Numbered from the stretch's first letter, positions 15,719 to 23,416 are shown. The stretch is DNA of 28,192 bases from JABDPF01 sp036351575 (GCA_036351575.1 JAZBPJ010000047.1:1-28192), one strand, 5' to 3'. Program-made: numbers and translations. The notes: a model not told the origin generated them from the letters alone.

Positions 15719-16762
15719 ATGGTGCCACTGCAGAATCAACCTGAGAGCCTATGCATCCTGAGACTTTCCGCCCTCGGTGATGCGACCCACGTCCTGCCGG
15801 TAATCCGGGCCATCCAGGACCACTGGCCCGAAACCCGGCTTAGCTGGATCATCGGCAGGACAGAACACCGTTTGCTCGGCGGCCTCGAGGGTGTCGAATT
15901 CATCCCATACAACAAGGCCGGCGGCATGTCGGAAACCCGGCGCCTGCACGAGCAGTTACGCAAGCGCCGTTTCGACGTGCTCCTGCACATGCAGGTCGCT
16001 GCGCGGGCAAACCTCCTGAGCTGCCTGATCCGTGCGCCGGTGCGGCTCGGCTGGGACCGTGAGCGTTCACGGGACATGCACTCCCGCTTCGTGCGCGAAC
16101 ATATCGCCGCCGTTCCTTTCCAGCACCAGGTCCAGGCTTTTCTCGAGTTCGCGCGCGCCCTGGGCGTGCCGACCGGCGACCCCCGCTGGGATATTCCGAT
16201 CGAAGAAGAGGCCCGTTCCTGGACCAGGGAACAGATCCCCGGCGATCAGCCGGTTCTGCTGATCAGCCCCTGCTCCAGTCACGCCGCGCGCAACTGGCTT
16301 CCCGAGCGGTACGCCGCGGTCGCCGACCACGCCGCCGCCGAGCGCGGAATGCGCATCGTGCTTTTCGGAGGACCGTCGGAACTGGAGCGCAAAACCGGCG
16401 CCGCGATCGAGTCCGCCATGAAGGAACCCTGCATTAACCTGGTCGGCAAGGACACGCTGGAACAGTCCAAGGCCCTGCTGGAGCGCGCGGACCTCGTGCT
16501 GACGCCGGACTCCGGCCCGGCGCATGTCGCCTCCGCCCTGAACACGCCGGTGATCGGGCTGCACGCGGCCACCTGGTCGCGGCGTTCCGGGCCCTACAAC
16601 AGCCTGAACCTGTGCGTGGACCGCTTTGCCGAGGCTGCGATGAAGTTCCGCGGAAAACCGCCCGAAAAATTGCGCTGGGGCACGCGCATCGAGGAACCGG
16701 GCGTCATGGACCTGGTCGAAACCTCGCACGTCATCGACCGCATCGAGCGCGCGGGATTTTAA
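15719..16762 (+). CDS. Glycosyltransferase family 9, LPS heptosyltransferase (WaaC-like)
   Basis: A 347-residue GT-B enzyme of family GT9, which adds ADP-heptose to the Kdo/heptose inner core of LPS. The N-terminal motif ILRLSALGDATHVLPVIRAIQDHWPETRLSWII is the standard GT9 opening; Asp of LGD is the presumed catalytic base. The C-terminal donor-binding half shows SPCSSHAARNWLPERYAAVADHAA, IVLFGGPSELERKTGAAIE and the hallmark LTPDSGPAHVASALNTPVIGLHAATWSRRSGPYNS. It starts 50 bp from the divergently transcribed kdkA, so both core-modifying genes share a control region. GGACGAGA lies before the ATG. Heptosyltransferase I is most likely because Kdo is KdkA's own acceptor, but a II or III role cannot be excluded. 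Confidence 0.88.
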   Translation: MVPLQNQPESLCILRLSALGDATHVLPVIRAIQDHWPETRLSWIIGRTEHRLLGGLEGVEFIPYNKAGGMSETRRLHEQLRKRRFDVLLHMQVAARANLLSCLIRAPVRLGWDRERSRDMHSRFVREHIAAVPFQHQVQAFLEFARALGVPTGDPRWDIPIEEEARSWTREQIPGDQPVLLISPCSSHAARNWLPERYAAVADHAAAERGMRIVLFGGPSELERKTGAAIESAMKEPCINLVGKDTLEQSKALLERADLVLTPDSGPAHVASALNTPVIGLHAATWSRRSGPYNSLNLCVDRFAEAAMKFRGKPPEKLRWGTRIEEPGVMDLVETSHVIDRIERAGF

Positions 16763-16830
16763 GCCGGACCTCATCTGTACAGGTTTAAACTGGCACCAAC
16801 TCCAGGAATCCCGTCGACAAGGAAACAAAG

Positions 16831-17025
16831 ATGACCGAAAAGGACTGCTGCGGCCATGGCAAGGGCGGCAACTGCGTCTGCCCGAAGTGTGAAACGACGA
16901 TACCCCACCGCAAAGGAGTACGCTGCCAGGACGAACGCTGCCCCGAGTGCAACGCGAAAATGCTTCGCGAAGGCTCGGAACACCACCGGCTCTGGCTCGA
17001 AAAAAAGGCCAGGAAGACCACTTGA
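16831..17025 (+). CDS. Cysteine-rich double zinc-ribbon miniprotein
   Basis: A 64-residue protein with eight Cys: a CC pair (6,7), CVCPKC (15,17,20) and CQDERCPEC (32,37,40), plus several His (9, 26 and others). The pattern CPKC-x5-H-x5-C-x4-CPEC resembles small zinc-ribbon or rubredoxin-like proteins whose role is unknown. AAGGAAAC lies 6 bases before the ATG. Its stop codon overlaps the TTG start of the next gene (TTGA at 17022-17025), so translation of the acetyltransferase is coupled to it. Metal binding (zinc or iron) is inferred from the cysteines; no function is claimed. Confidence 0.85.
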   Translation: MTEKDCCGHGKGGNCVCPKCETTIPHRKGVRCQDERCPECNAKMLREGSEHHRLWLEKKARKTT

Positions 17026-17597
17026 CGAACTGGCCGTTCCGCGCGCTGAAAACGGCGCACCTGGACCTGCGTCCGCTGCAACACAAGGATGCCTCTGCCT
17101 ACCTGGATATCTTTTCCGATGCGGAAACGATGACCTTCTGGTCCAACGAGCCGATCGATTCGATTGCTGAAGCGAAGAATTTGCTGCTGCAGGACATGGA
17201 GTGGGTCAAGGCCGGGGATGCGCTTTGCTGGGGCATCGCCCTGCCCGAATCGGACCGCCTGGTCGGCAAGATCAGCCTGTACTTTTTCAGCCGGCAGAAT
17301 CGGCGCGCCGAAACCGGTTACATTCTCGACCGCCGATACTGGCGCCGGGGCTTGATGACCGAAGCACTGGGCGCCGTGCTCGACTACGCCTTCGACGAAC
17401 TCGAACTGCACCGCGTGGAGGCCGACGTGGACACGGGCCATGCCGGCAGCCTGGCCCTGCTCGAGAAATTCGGTTTTATTCGCGAAGGCGTCTTGCGGGA
17501 ACGCTGGTTCGTGCACGGCAAGTGGCACGACAGTGTCATGCTCGGCCTGCTCGCCCCGGACTACGAGAGCCGGACTGCGAAAAAAGACACGCTCTGA
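17022..17597 (+). CDS. GNAT-family N-acetyltransferase (RimJ/RimL-like), TTG start
   Basis: A 191-residue acetyltransferase of the ribosomal-protein-alanine type. I chose TTG at 17022: it overlaps the zinc-ribbon stop codon as TTGA, AGGAAG lies about 6 bases upstream, and the protein then begins TNWPFRALKTAHLDLRPLQHKDASAYLDIFSD, the normal family start. The ATG at 16947 would place 25 unrelated residues in front. Core motifs are AETGYILDRRYWRRGLMTEALGAVLDYAF (acetyl-CoA loop RRGLM), ELHRVEADVDTGHAGSLALLEKFGFIREGVLRERW and HDSVMLGLL. The family modifies protein N-termini or small molecules; target unknown. It converges with metB, with 10 bp between stops in a hairpin. Confidence 0.88.
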   Translation: MTNWPFRALKTAHLDLRPLQHKDASAYLDIFSDAETMTFWSNEPIDSIAEAKNLLLQDMEWVKAGDALCWGIALPESDRLVGKISLYFFSRQNRRAETGYILDRRYWRRGLMTEALGAVLDYAFDELELHRVEADVDTGHAGSLALLEKFGFIREGVLRERWFVHGKWHDSVMLGLLAPDYESRTAKKDTL

Positions 17598-17612
17598 CCG
17601 CGGGCGGTCAGA
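17593..17612. terminator. Hairpin between the convergent acetyltransferase and metB stops
   Basis: TCTGACCG (17593-17600) and CGGTCAGA (17605-17612) form a perfect 8-bp stem with a CGGG loop. Each arm contains one of the two stop codons. No T tract follows on either side, so any termination would be weak or Rho-dependent. Confidence 0.4.
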
Positions 17613-18774
17613 AAGCCGAAAGACCCTGTTCCAGGTCCGCGAGAAGATCTTCGCAATGCTCGATCCCCACGGAAAGGCGCAGCAGCCCGTCACCGATGCC
17701 GGCAGCCGCGCGGTCGGCATCGCTCATGGCCGCATGCGTCATCGTCGCCGGGTGCGCGACCAGGCTTTCCACGCCGCCCAGTGACGCGGCCAGCGTAAAC
17801 AGCTCCAGCCGGTCGAGAAACGCCGCGATACCCTCGGCATCGGTATCGAGTTCGAAACTGATCATCGCACCGAAGCTCTTTTGCTGGCGGGACGCCGTTT
17901 CATGCCCCTCGTGGCTCTCGAGCCCCGGGTAGTAAACCTTCCTGACCCCCGGGTGGCCATCGAGGAACGACGCCACCGCGGCGGCATTCTCCTCGTGGCG
18001 CTGGTAGCGGACCTTCAGGGTGCGCAGACCCCGCAGGGACTGGAAGCTGTCGAACGGTGACGCGGTCAGACCCAGGCAGTTGGCCCACCAGGCGAGTTCT
18101 TCGGCCAGCGCGGCGTCTTTCGCGACGACGGCGCCGCCCACCACGTCGGAATGGCCGTTGATGTACTTGGTCGTGGAGTGCAGCACGATATCTGCGCCCA
18201 GTTCCAGCGGATTCTGACCGACCGGCGACAGGAAGGTGTTGTCGGCAACCACCAGCGCATCGACTTCCTTCGCGGCCGCTGCGATCGCCTCGATGTCGGT
18301 GATGCGCAGCAGCGGGTTGCTCGGGGTCTCGATCCAGACCATGCGCGGCCGCAGCCGCTGAATCTCTTTTACGGACGGCCCGGATTCCCACAGGGGCAGC
18401 CACTGCATATTGAACAGACCCCGGGCTGACATCGTGCTGAACAGGCGGTGCGAGCCGCCGTAGCAGTCGTTTGCAGCAACCAGCGTGTCTCCGGCTGCGA
18501 GCAGCTGGGTCGCGAGGTGCACGGCCGCCATGCCCGAAGCCGTGACGACCGCCCCCGCCCCGCCCTCGAGCGCCGCGATCGCTTCGGCCAACTGGTCGCG
18601 CGTCGGGTTTCCGGACCGCGTGTAGTCATACCTGCGTTTGCCGTCCAGCCCCTCGTAGGAAAAGGTCGAACTCAGGTACAGCGGGGGGATCACCGCGCCA
18701 TGCTGGGTGTCGCTGTCGAGCGCCCACCGGGCCGCTTGCGTATCCGGCCGGGCGTTTTTCAGGTTCTTGGTCAT
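17608..18774 (-). CDS. metB: Cystathionine gamma-synthase (trans-sulfuration PLP enzyme)
   Basis: The 388-residue product is a Cys/Met-metabolism PLP enzyme. MetB joins O-succinyl- or O-acetylhomoserine with cysteine to give cystathionine in methionine synthesis. Key sites: YDYTRSGNPTRDQL (Tyr51 and Arg53, phosphate binding), TASGMAAV, VADNTFLSP (Asp178 to the PLP ring) and HSTTKYINGHSDVVGG with Lys203 forming the Schiff base. The end shows SLGGVESLVAHPATMTH and LLRLSVGIEHCEDLLADL. The opening SDTQHGAVIPPLYLSSTFSYEG fits MetB better than cystathionine gamma-lyase, but the two are hard to separate and MetZ is possible. No clear Shine-Dalgarno precedes the ATG. A compact multi-stem element lies 30 bp upstream, a possible leader control. 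Confidence 0.88.
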   Translation of the reverse strand: MTKNLKNARPDTQAARWALDSDTQHGAVIPPLYLSSTFSYEGLDGKRRYDYTRSGNPTRDQLAEAIAALEGGAGAVVTASGMAAVHLATQLLAAGDTLVAANDCYGGSHRLFSTMSARGLFNMQWLPLWESGPSVKEIQRLRPRMVWIETPSNPLLRITDIEAIAAAAKEVDALVVADNTFLSPVGQNPLELGADIVLHSTTKYINGHSDVVGGAVVAKDAALAEELAWWANCLGLTASPFDSFQSLRGLRTLKVRYQRHEENAAAVASFLDGHPGVRKVYYPGLESHEGHETASRQQKSFGAMISFELDTDAEGIAAFLDRLELFTLAASLGGVESLVAHPATMTHAAMSDADRAAAGIGDGLLRLSVGIEHCEDLLADLEQGLSAF

Positions 18775-18804
18775 AAGCGGGCGATATTAGGGAATGGTGG
18801 ATAA

Positions 18805-18923
18805 GGCCGCAAGCGTCTCGCTTCATTTTTCTTGACCCGGCCGTTTGGCCATATACCCCTTCCCGGGGCACGCCCAGGGATGGCTCGAGCGTCCTCTGGA
18901 GAGGGGTACCGGGCACTGCGGCC
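18805..18923 (-). other. Multi-stem structured intergenic element upstream of metB
   Basis: This 119-bp block is closed by GGCCGCA (18805-18811) pairing with TGCGGCC (18917-18923). Inside are TACCCCT/AGGGGTA (18854-18860 with 18902-18908), a nested 6-bp stem with one bulge (18867-18873 with 18889-18894), GGCC-GTTT-GGCC (18839-18850) and AAGCG-TCT-CGCTT (18811-18823). It fills most of the gap between DUF6165 and metB. It could be a leader RNA, a small RNA or a miniature repeat element. I do not recognise a known SAM riboswitch. The strand is assigned only from its position before metB. Confidence 0.5.
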
Positions 18924-18946
18924 AAAATTAATAGTACGTCGCGAGA

Positions 18947-19339
18947 TCAGCTGTAGTCCTGGTACGACTTTTCCTCGATGATCTGCGAGCCGAGGTGCAG
19001 GTTCAGCTGCTTCTTGACCTCGGACCGACGGTCGTTGGTGAAATAGACCGAGCGGGCCAGCTCGATAAAATCGCTGTCGAATTCCTTTGCGCGCTCCTTG
19101 TCCCGGATGTCGTCCTCGATTTCCCACAATGCCTCGTTGATTTTCTTGAGTTCCGCATGAAGATCCTGAATCACATCGTCATCGCGAATACTGGCAGCCC
19201 AGGTTTCACGCAGCAGCTCCAGCTCGATGCGCACGTTGGCGACTTTTTCGGGGTCGCTCATGCGCTCGGACTTGATCTCCAGGATGGTTATTTTGTCGAG
19301 AACCTCGCCCGGGGAAACGGGCACCTTGATGTTTTCCAT
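18947..19339 (-). CDS. DUF6165 family protein
   Basis: A 130-residue soluble, highly charged helical protein that I place in DUF6165 from its opening KVPVSPGEVLDKITILEIKSERMSDPEKVANVRIELELL. The remainder (LHAELKKINEALWEIEDDIRDKERAKEFDSDFIELARSVYFTNDRRSEVKKQLNLHLGS) looks like a helical hairpin or coiled coil. No catalytic motif is visible and the family has no known activity; members often lie in surface-polysaccharide loci, as is compatible here. The start is backed by AGAGGT about 6 bases before the ATG. The gene lies 60 bp downstream of the methyltransferase-like gene on the same strand. Confidence 0.8.
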   Translation of the reverse strand: MENIKVPVSPGEVLDKITILEIKSERMSDPEKVANVRIELELLRETWAASIRDDDVIQDLHAELKKINEALWEIEDDIRDKERAKEFDSDFIELARSVYFTNDRRSEVKKQLNLHLGSQIIEEKSYQDYS

Positions 19340-19399
19340 GCGAAATACCTCTGTCGGCCCGGTCGCGGCCGGGCTTTAATGACGAATGTTCAGAGAAAC

Positions 19400-19999
19400 T
19401 CAGGCGAAGGCCCGGTACCACAACAGAACCGCAGCCGCGGCCTCGAACAGCGTGTAAAACAGCTCGCCGTTGCGAATCATCGACTGCCTGAAGTTCCAGC
19501 TGGCGTCCTGGTGCGCCTGCCAGCGAAACTTCCACGGCAGCATCGCGGGACGTCCGCGGCTCCACTCGCGCCATTCATCACCGAAGATACTCTCCAGCTT
19601 GTGGTCCTCGTACCGAATGGCCGCGGGGTAATAAAACAGGAAAAAGAACGCGACCAGTGCGACGACCCAGGGGTTGCCGCAGGCCAGCGTGAAACCGCCG
19701 AGGATCAGGAAGTTGCCCAGGTACAGCGGGTGCCGCACCAGGGAATAGGCCCCCGTGCTCGCCAGCTTCCGGTTCTTGTAGATCACGCCGGCCGCGTAAA
19801 TTCGCCAGACCTGCCCGATTGCTGCGATCACGAGACCCGCGACGACCCGGCCTTCGCCGGCCGGCACCGTGAACCCGGCGCAGACCCACAACAGGAGCAG
19901 GCCGAGCCCCTGCCGGGACAGCTCGTGATATCTGAGCCGGTCGACCAGGCCCAGGAAACCGCCGCGGTCACCAATTTTTCGAACTCGGCTTGAAGCCAT
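19400..19999 (-). CDS. Isoprenylcysteine-carboxyl-methyltransferase-like membrane protein
   Basis: A 199-residue membrane protein of the ICMT/PEMT type, which methylates lipid-linked or small hydrophobic substrates with SAM. Hydrophobic helices are GLGLLLLWVCAGFTVPA, VVAGLVIAAIGQVWRIYAAG, GNFLILGGFTLACG and VVALVAFFFLFYYPAA. The SAM-binding signature is LASTGAYSLVRHPLYLGNFLI, with the RHP-Y-GN motif intact, followed by YPAAIRYEDHKLESIFGDEWREW, where Glu/His/Lys and the E-W end are conserved in the family. GAGGAG lies 8 bases upstream of the ATG. The final part (SMIRNGELFYTLFEAAAAVLLWYR) adds one more helix. Its neighbours suggest a role in envelope lipids or polysaccharide, but the substrate is unknown. 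Confidence 0.85.
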   Translation of the reverse strand: MASSRVRKIGDRGGFLGLVDRLRYHELSRQGLGLLLLWVCAGFTVPAGEGRVVAGLVIAAIGQVWRIYAAGVIYKNRKLASTGAYSLVRHPLYLGNFLILGGFTLACGNPWVVALVAFFFLFYYPAAIRYEDHKLESIFGDEWREWSRGRPAMLPWKFRWQAHQDASWNFRQSMIRNGELFYTLFEAAAAVLLWYRAFA

Positions 20000-20079
20000 G
20001 CGCTTACTCCTCGCAGTCAGCGGCCTATTCTATTTCATTCCGGCCGCGCAGGTGGTCGATCCTTGTCAGCAGCCGGTGA

Positions 20080-20805
20080 TCAGCCCTGGAAATTGCTGAC
20101 ATCAGCCATGCTTTCAATTCTTTTCCACGGCAGGCCGGAGACGTCCTCGAAACCGAAGGCCAGCGGACAGGAATGCAGGAGCTTGCGCAGCACTGCTTCG
20201 TAGGGCGCGTCGGCCAGGCCCTCAGACTCGCAGCGGGCGCATTCAGCGTCGATGCTCGCCGCGATATTCGAACCGAAACGATACAGGCCCAGCGGCGCGG
20301 CGACCTCGTCGTGCTCCAGGCCGGCCGGCAGTTCCCGGCTGAACTCCACGATGCGACCGTCATGCAGCGCAAGCCGCATCGCGCCGTCCGGAACGTTCAC
20401 TCCGCGATCCAGCACAAAACCGTTCTCGGCGCCGGATTCCATGAAGCGCTTGAGGATCCCCGGATGACACAGTAACTGGCCGTCGATCAGCAGCACGGCG
20501 TCACCCGAAACCAGGGTATCCCGGGCAGCCCAGAGGTTCAGCACGCTGTTCTGCTCGTAGCGCGGGTTGTAATGAAACGCCACGTCCGGCCTCGATTCCA
20601 GCGTGGCCACGTGGTCGATGACCTGCCGCGCCTGGTAGCCGACGACGAGGTCGGCAGAGGCCACACCGTTTCTGAAGAGCATATCGAGGTGGCGTCCAAG
20701 CAGGCTCATGCCCTCGAATTCAGCCAGGCAAAGCACGTCACCCTGGCTGGCGGTTTCCGCGGCCTGGTGTCCATGGCCTGCTGCAAGAATGATTGCGCGT
20801 GTCAT
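20080..20805 (-). CDS. Sugar/choline-phosphate nucleotidyltransferase-like protein with altered signature loop
   Basis: A 241-residue protein with the nucleotidyltransferase Rossmann fold, most like LicC-type or phosphonate-linked cytidylyltransferases. It opens TRAIILAAGHGHQAAETASQGDVLCLAEFEGMSLLGRHLDMLFRNGVASADLVVGYQA. Later segments are YNPRYEQNSVLNLWAARD, VLLIDGQLLCHPGILKRFM (the metal Asp in LLIDGQ) and FGFEDVSGLPWKRIESMADV. The consensus loop LAAGxGTRLxP...PK is LAAGHGHQAAE...CLAEF here, so the loop Arg and the PK lysine are missing. The fold is clear but normal catalysis is doubtful. It lies 80 bp upstream of the methyltransferase-like gene. Substrate unassigned. Confidence 0.8.
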   Translation of the reverse strand: MTRAIILAAGHGHQAAETASQGDVLCLAEFEGMSLLGRHLDMLFRNGVASADLVVGYQARQVIDHVATLESRPDVAFHYNPRYEQNSVLNLWAARDTLVSGDAVLLIDGQLLCHPGILKRFMESGAENGFVLDRGVNVPDGAMRLALHDGRIVEFSRELPAGLEHDEVAAPLGLYRFGSNIAASIDAECARCESEGLADAPYEAVLRKLLHSCPLAFGFEDVSGLPWKRIESMADVSNFQG

Positions 20806-20891
20806 AAATGAATCCCCGTCGATGACTCATTGTAACGCGAAGTCCCGAATCCGTGGCCGCCTGCGTGCCATATCTTTTAGCCAAGCGCCGG

Positions 20892-20923
20892 GCGCAAAAA
20901 GCGCGCCGGACGCTTTTTCGCGC
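20892..20923 (-). terminator. Probable intrinsic terminator after the DUF885 gene
   Basis: AAAAAGCG (20896-20903) and CGCTTTTT (20911-20918) pair perfectly around a 7-nt loop, extended outward by GCGC/GCGC with one bulged base. It lies just past the stop of the DUF885 gene. The stem is palindromic enough to act on either strand. Confidence 0.45.
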
Positions 20924-20942
20924 GGCAAGACACAGGGGATGA

Positions 20943-22766
20943 TCAGGCCTTGCTGCGCTCGATCCAGGTTCGAACCCGCTCCTCGAGAAGATTCAGCGGC
21001 ATGGAACCGCCCAGCAGCAGGACGTCGTGGAACTCCCGGATGTCGAAGGCCTCGCCCAGTTCGCTCTCGGCCAGTGCTCTCAGCTCCAGCAGCTTGGTCA
21101 TGCCCACCTTGTAGGCTGTGGCCTGTCCCGGCATGATGAAATAGCGCTCGATCTCGGCCACCACGTCGCTCTCGGCCATGCCGGTGTTCGCGAGCATGTA
21201 GTCGATGGCTTCCTCGCGCGACCAGCGCGCCCAGTGAATACCGGTATCCACGACCAGCCGCACGGCCCGGAACAGCTCGGCCTGCAGGCGGCCGATGTTG
21301 CTGTAAGGATCGTCCTGCAGGCCCATCTCCCTGGCCAGCCTCTCCGCGTACAGGGCCCAGCCCTCGGCGAACGCCGGGAACGGAATCAGGCGCCGGAAGA
21401 ACGGCAGGTCTTCCTGCTCGCGCTGTATGGCGATCTGGAAATGGTGCCCCGGCACCGCCTCGTGGTAGGCCAGCGTGCGCATGCCGTAGGTCGGCGTGGC
21501 CTTGATGTCGTAAAGGTTCGCGTAAAAAACACCGGGCCGTGAGCCATCCATCGAGGCCGGCTCGTAGTAGGCGCCCGGCGACGTCTTTTCCTTGAACTCG
21601 GGCAGGCGCCGGACCTCGACCAGAGTCTCTGGAATGGTCAGGAACCAGTCGTCCAGTTCTTCCTCGATTTCCTCGATGATCGCCGTGTAGTCGGCCAGTA
21701 TCTGGTCGCGCCCCTCCGAGCTATCCGAGTAGTAAAACCTCGGCTGCTCGGCCATCTCACCGATCGCCGCGGTGAAGCCGCCGGATACGTCCCAGCCCTC
21801 GTTCGAGAGAATGGCCAGTATTTCCCCCTGAAGCCGGTCGACCTCGGACAGGCCGAACTCGTGGATGTACTGCGGGCTGTAATCGGTGGTCGTCATCAGG
21901 CGCAGCGCCAGGCGGTAGTACTCGTCGCCGTCCGGCAGGCTCCAGGCGCCGTAGTTCGCGTCGACCTTCTCGTCCAGCGCGACGAAGTGGTCGATCAGGC
22001 GCCCGTATGCCGGGTACACGACCTGCTCGATCGCGGTCTTGGCCTCGTTCGCCAGACGTTCCTGCTGTTCCTTCGGCAGCCCGGCTTTTTCCATCTTCTC
22101 CAGCAGCGAGGTCATCAGGATGCCCTCTTCCGCCGGCGTGCTCACGAATGCATTCATTTCGTCCAGCACCCGGGTGACCACGAACTGAGGCGGGTGAATG
22201 CCGAGCTTCTCGCGGTGTTCGAGGCCTTCGAGCACCTGGTCGAACTTCACGCCGACCGCGTTGAGCCGCGACACGTAATCCTCCGCGTCACGAACCGACT
22301 CCACCAGGTGCGTCGACTGCATGAACGAGGGAAAGTTGTTCTGCACGCCGAACATCTGGTTGACCGGGAAGGTGTGGAAGCGAAACTTTTCGCCTTCCAC
22401 CATCGCGCCCATCATGCTGACCGCGATTCTCTTGGAAACCAGGTCCGCTTCCGACAGGTCTTCGTCATCGTAGCTCTGGAGCACCGCGTACGATTCCTTC
22501 ATGAATTCCATGAAGCGGTCGCCGGCGGCCAGGCTGTCGTCGTCCAGTTTCGCGTTGTGACCCCGAACACCGAGCGGTTCCAGCACGCGGAGACTGCTCA
22601 GCATCTCCGGGCTCTCCAGCATCACCTGCATCATGGTGCGCGCGAAAAACAGGTTGATGTTGACCGGTTTGAAGTACCAGGTGTGGGCTAAAAACAGCCC
22701 GCCGGCGACGATGACGACGGCGAGCAGCAGGCCCGCCAACTTGAGGATTTTTTTGAACAGGTGCAT
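20943..22766 (-). CDS. DUF885 family membrane-anchored putative metallohydrolase
   Basis: A 607-residue protein (620 if it starts at the ATG at 22805) of the DUF885 family. The N-terminus FKKILKLAGLLLAVVIVAGGLFLAHTWYF is a signal anchor. The long helical domain ends with motifs resembling gluzincin-type peptidases: TYGMRTLAYHEAVPGHHFQIAIQ gives HExxxGHH and FAEGWALYAERLAREMG gives the downstream Glu. Related proteins are described as carboxypeptidase-like, but the catalytic role of DUF885 members is not established. Other typical segments are PGAYYEPASMDGSRPGVFYANLYDI and YFIMPGQATAYKVGM. It is divergent from moaB. The ATG at 22766 starts directly at the anchor and is preferred. Confidence 0.88.
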   Translation of the reverse strand: MHLFKKILKLAGLLLAVVIVAGGLFLAHTWYFKPVNINLFFARTMMQVMLESPEMLSSLRVLEPLGVRGHNAKLDDDSLAAGDRFMEFMKESYAVLQSYDDEDLSEADLVSKRIAVSMMGAMVEGEKFRFHTFPVNQMFGVQNNFPSFMQSTHLVESVRDAEDYVSRLNAVGVKFDQVLEGLEHREKLGIHPPQFVVTRVLDEMNAFVSTPAEEGILMTSLLEKMEKAGLPKEQQERLANEAKTAIEQVVYPAYGRLIDHFVALDEKVDANYGAWSLPDGDEYYRLALRLMTTTDYSPQYIHEFGLSEVDRLQGEILAILSNEGWDVSGGFTAAIGEMAEQPRFYYSDSSEGRDQILADYTAIIEEIEEELDDWFLTIPETLVEVRRLPEFKEKTSPGAYYEPASMDGSRPGVFYANLYDIKATPTYGMRTLAYHEAVPGHHFQIAIQREQEDLPFFRRLIPFPAFAEGWALYAERLAREMGLQDDPYSNIGRLQAELFRAVRLVVDTGIHWARWSREEAIDYMLANTGMAESDVVAEIERYFIMPGQATAYKVGMTKLLELRALAESELGEAFDIREFHDVLLLGGSMPLNLLEERVRTWIERSKA

Positions 22767-22844
22767 GATTCCGGACTCGATCGATTGGCTTGATGACAGA
22801 GCCATATTCTAATCACCGCCGGGGGTAATCGACACCGCCGTTAG

Positions 22845-22858
22845 TCACGCCGGCGTGA
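22845..22858. promoter_or_regulatory. Perfect 14-bp palindrome in the moaB / DUF885 divergent region
   Basis: TCACGCCGGCGTGA is a perfect palindrome without a central spacer, 27 bp before the moaB ATG. It could be an operator for either divergent gene. One or two such palindromes are expected by chance in a window this size. Confidence 0.3.
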
Positions 22859-22885
22859 TTCCCGAGGAAAACGAGAGCACGCCAT

Positions 22886-23416
22886 ATGAGCAAGACGCCG
22901 GCTGACGCCACATTCATACCGCTGCGCATCGCGGTGATCACCATCTCCGACAGCCGCACCCCGAACAACGACAGTTCCGGCGACTACCTGGCATCGTCAC
23001 TCCAGGCCGAGGGACACGAGCTGGCTTTTCGGGACATCGTGCGCGACGACAAGTACGTGCTGCGTGCCGCGTTTTCCGCACTGATCGCGGACGAAAACAT
23101 CGACGTCGTCGTCAGCACGGGCAGCACCGGCCTGACCGGCCGCGACGTCGCGCCCGAAGCGATCGCCCCCTTGTTCGACAAGGCCATCGAGGGCTTCGGC
23201 GAGCTGTTCCGCGCGGCGTCCATCCCCGATATCGGCGCCGCCACGATCCAGTCGCGCGCCTTTGCCGGCCTGGCCAACGCCACCGTGATATTCTGCATGC
23301 CGGGCTCGCCGGGGGCCTGCCGCACCGCCTGGGAAGAAGTGATCCGTCCGCAACTGGACGCGCGCACCCGGCCCTGCAACCTGGCCAACCTGATGCCGCG
23401 CTTTCGCGAGACCTGA
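22886..23416 (+). CDS. moaB: Molybdenum cofactor biosynthesis protein B
   Basis: A 176-residue MoaB/MogA-fold protein, which adenylylates or binds molybdopterin during molybdenum cofactor synthesis. Motifs: IAVITISDSRTPNNDSSGDYLASSL (the family opening), DVVVSTGSTGLTGRDVAPEAI (the pterin-binding TGGTG-like loop, here STGSTGLTGRD), IPDIGAATIQSRAFAGLANATVIFCMPGSPGACRTAWEEVIRPQL. Length fits MoaB. It is the only cofactor-synthesis gene in the window, so moaA, moaC or mog must lie elsewhere. It precedes the transporter operon by 92 bp with no visible terminator; read-through is possible but the spacing suggests a separate unit. Confidence 0.93.
   Translation: MSKTPADATFIPLRIAVITISDSRTPNNDSSGDYLASSLQAEGHELAFRDIVRDDKYVLRAAFSALIADENIDVVVSTGSTGLTGRDVAPEAIAPLFDKAIEGFGELFRAASIPDIGAATIQSRAFAGLANATVIFCMPGSPGACRTAWEEVIRPQLDARTRPCNLANLMPRFRET

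Noticed and set aside
18626..18925. A 99-codon minus-strand frame running through the metB upstream element into metB.
   Set aside because: It overlaps metB in another frame and its first part is the structured element; no coding evidence.
18775..18946. Known SAM riboswitch (S-box or SAM-II) upstream of metB.
   Set aside because: The conserved core sequences of those classes are not visible; only unassigned stems are.
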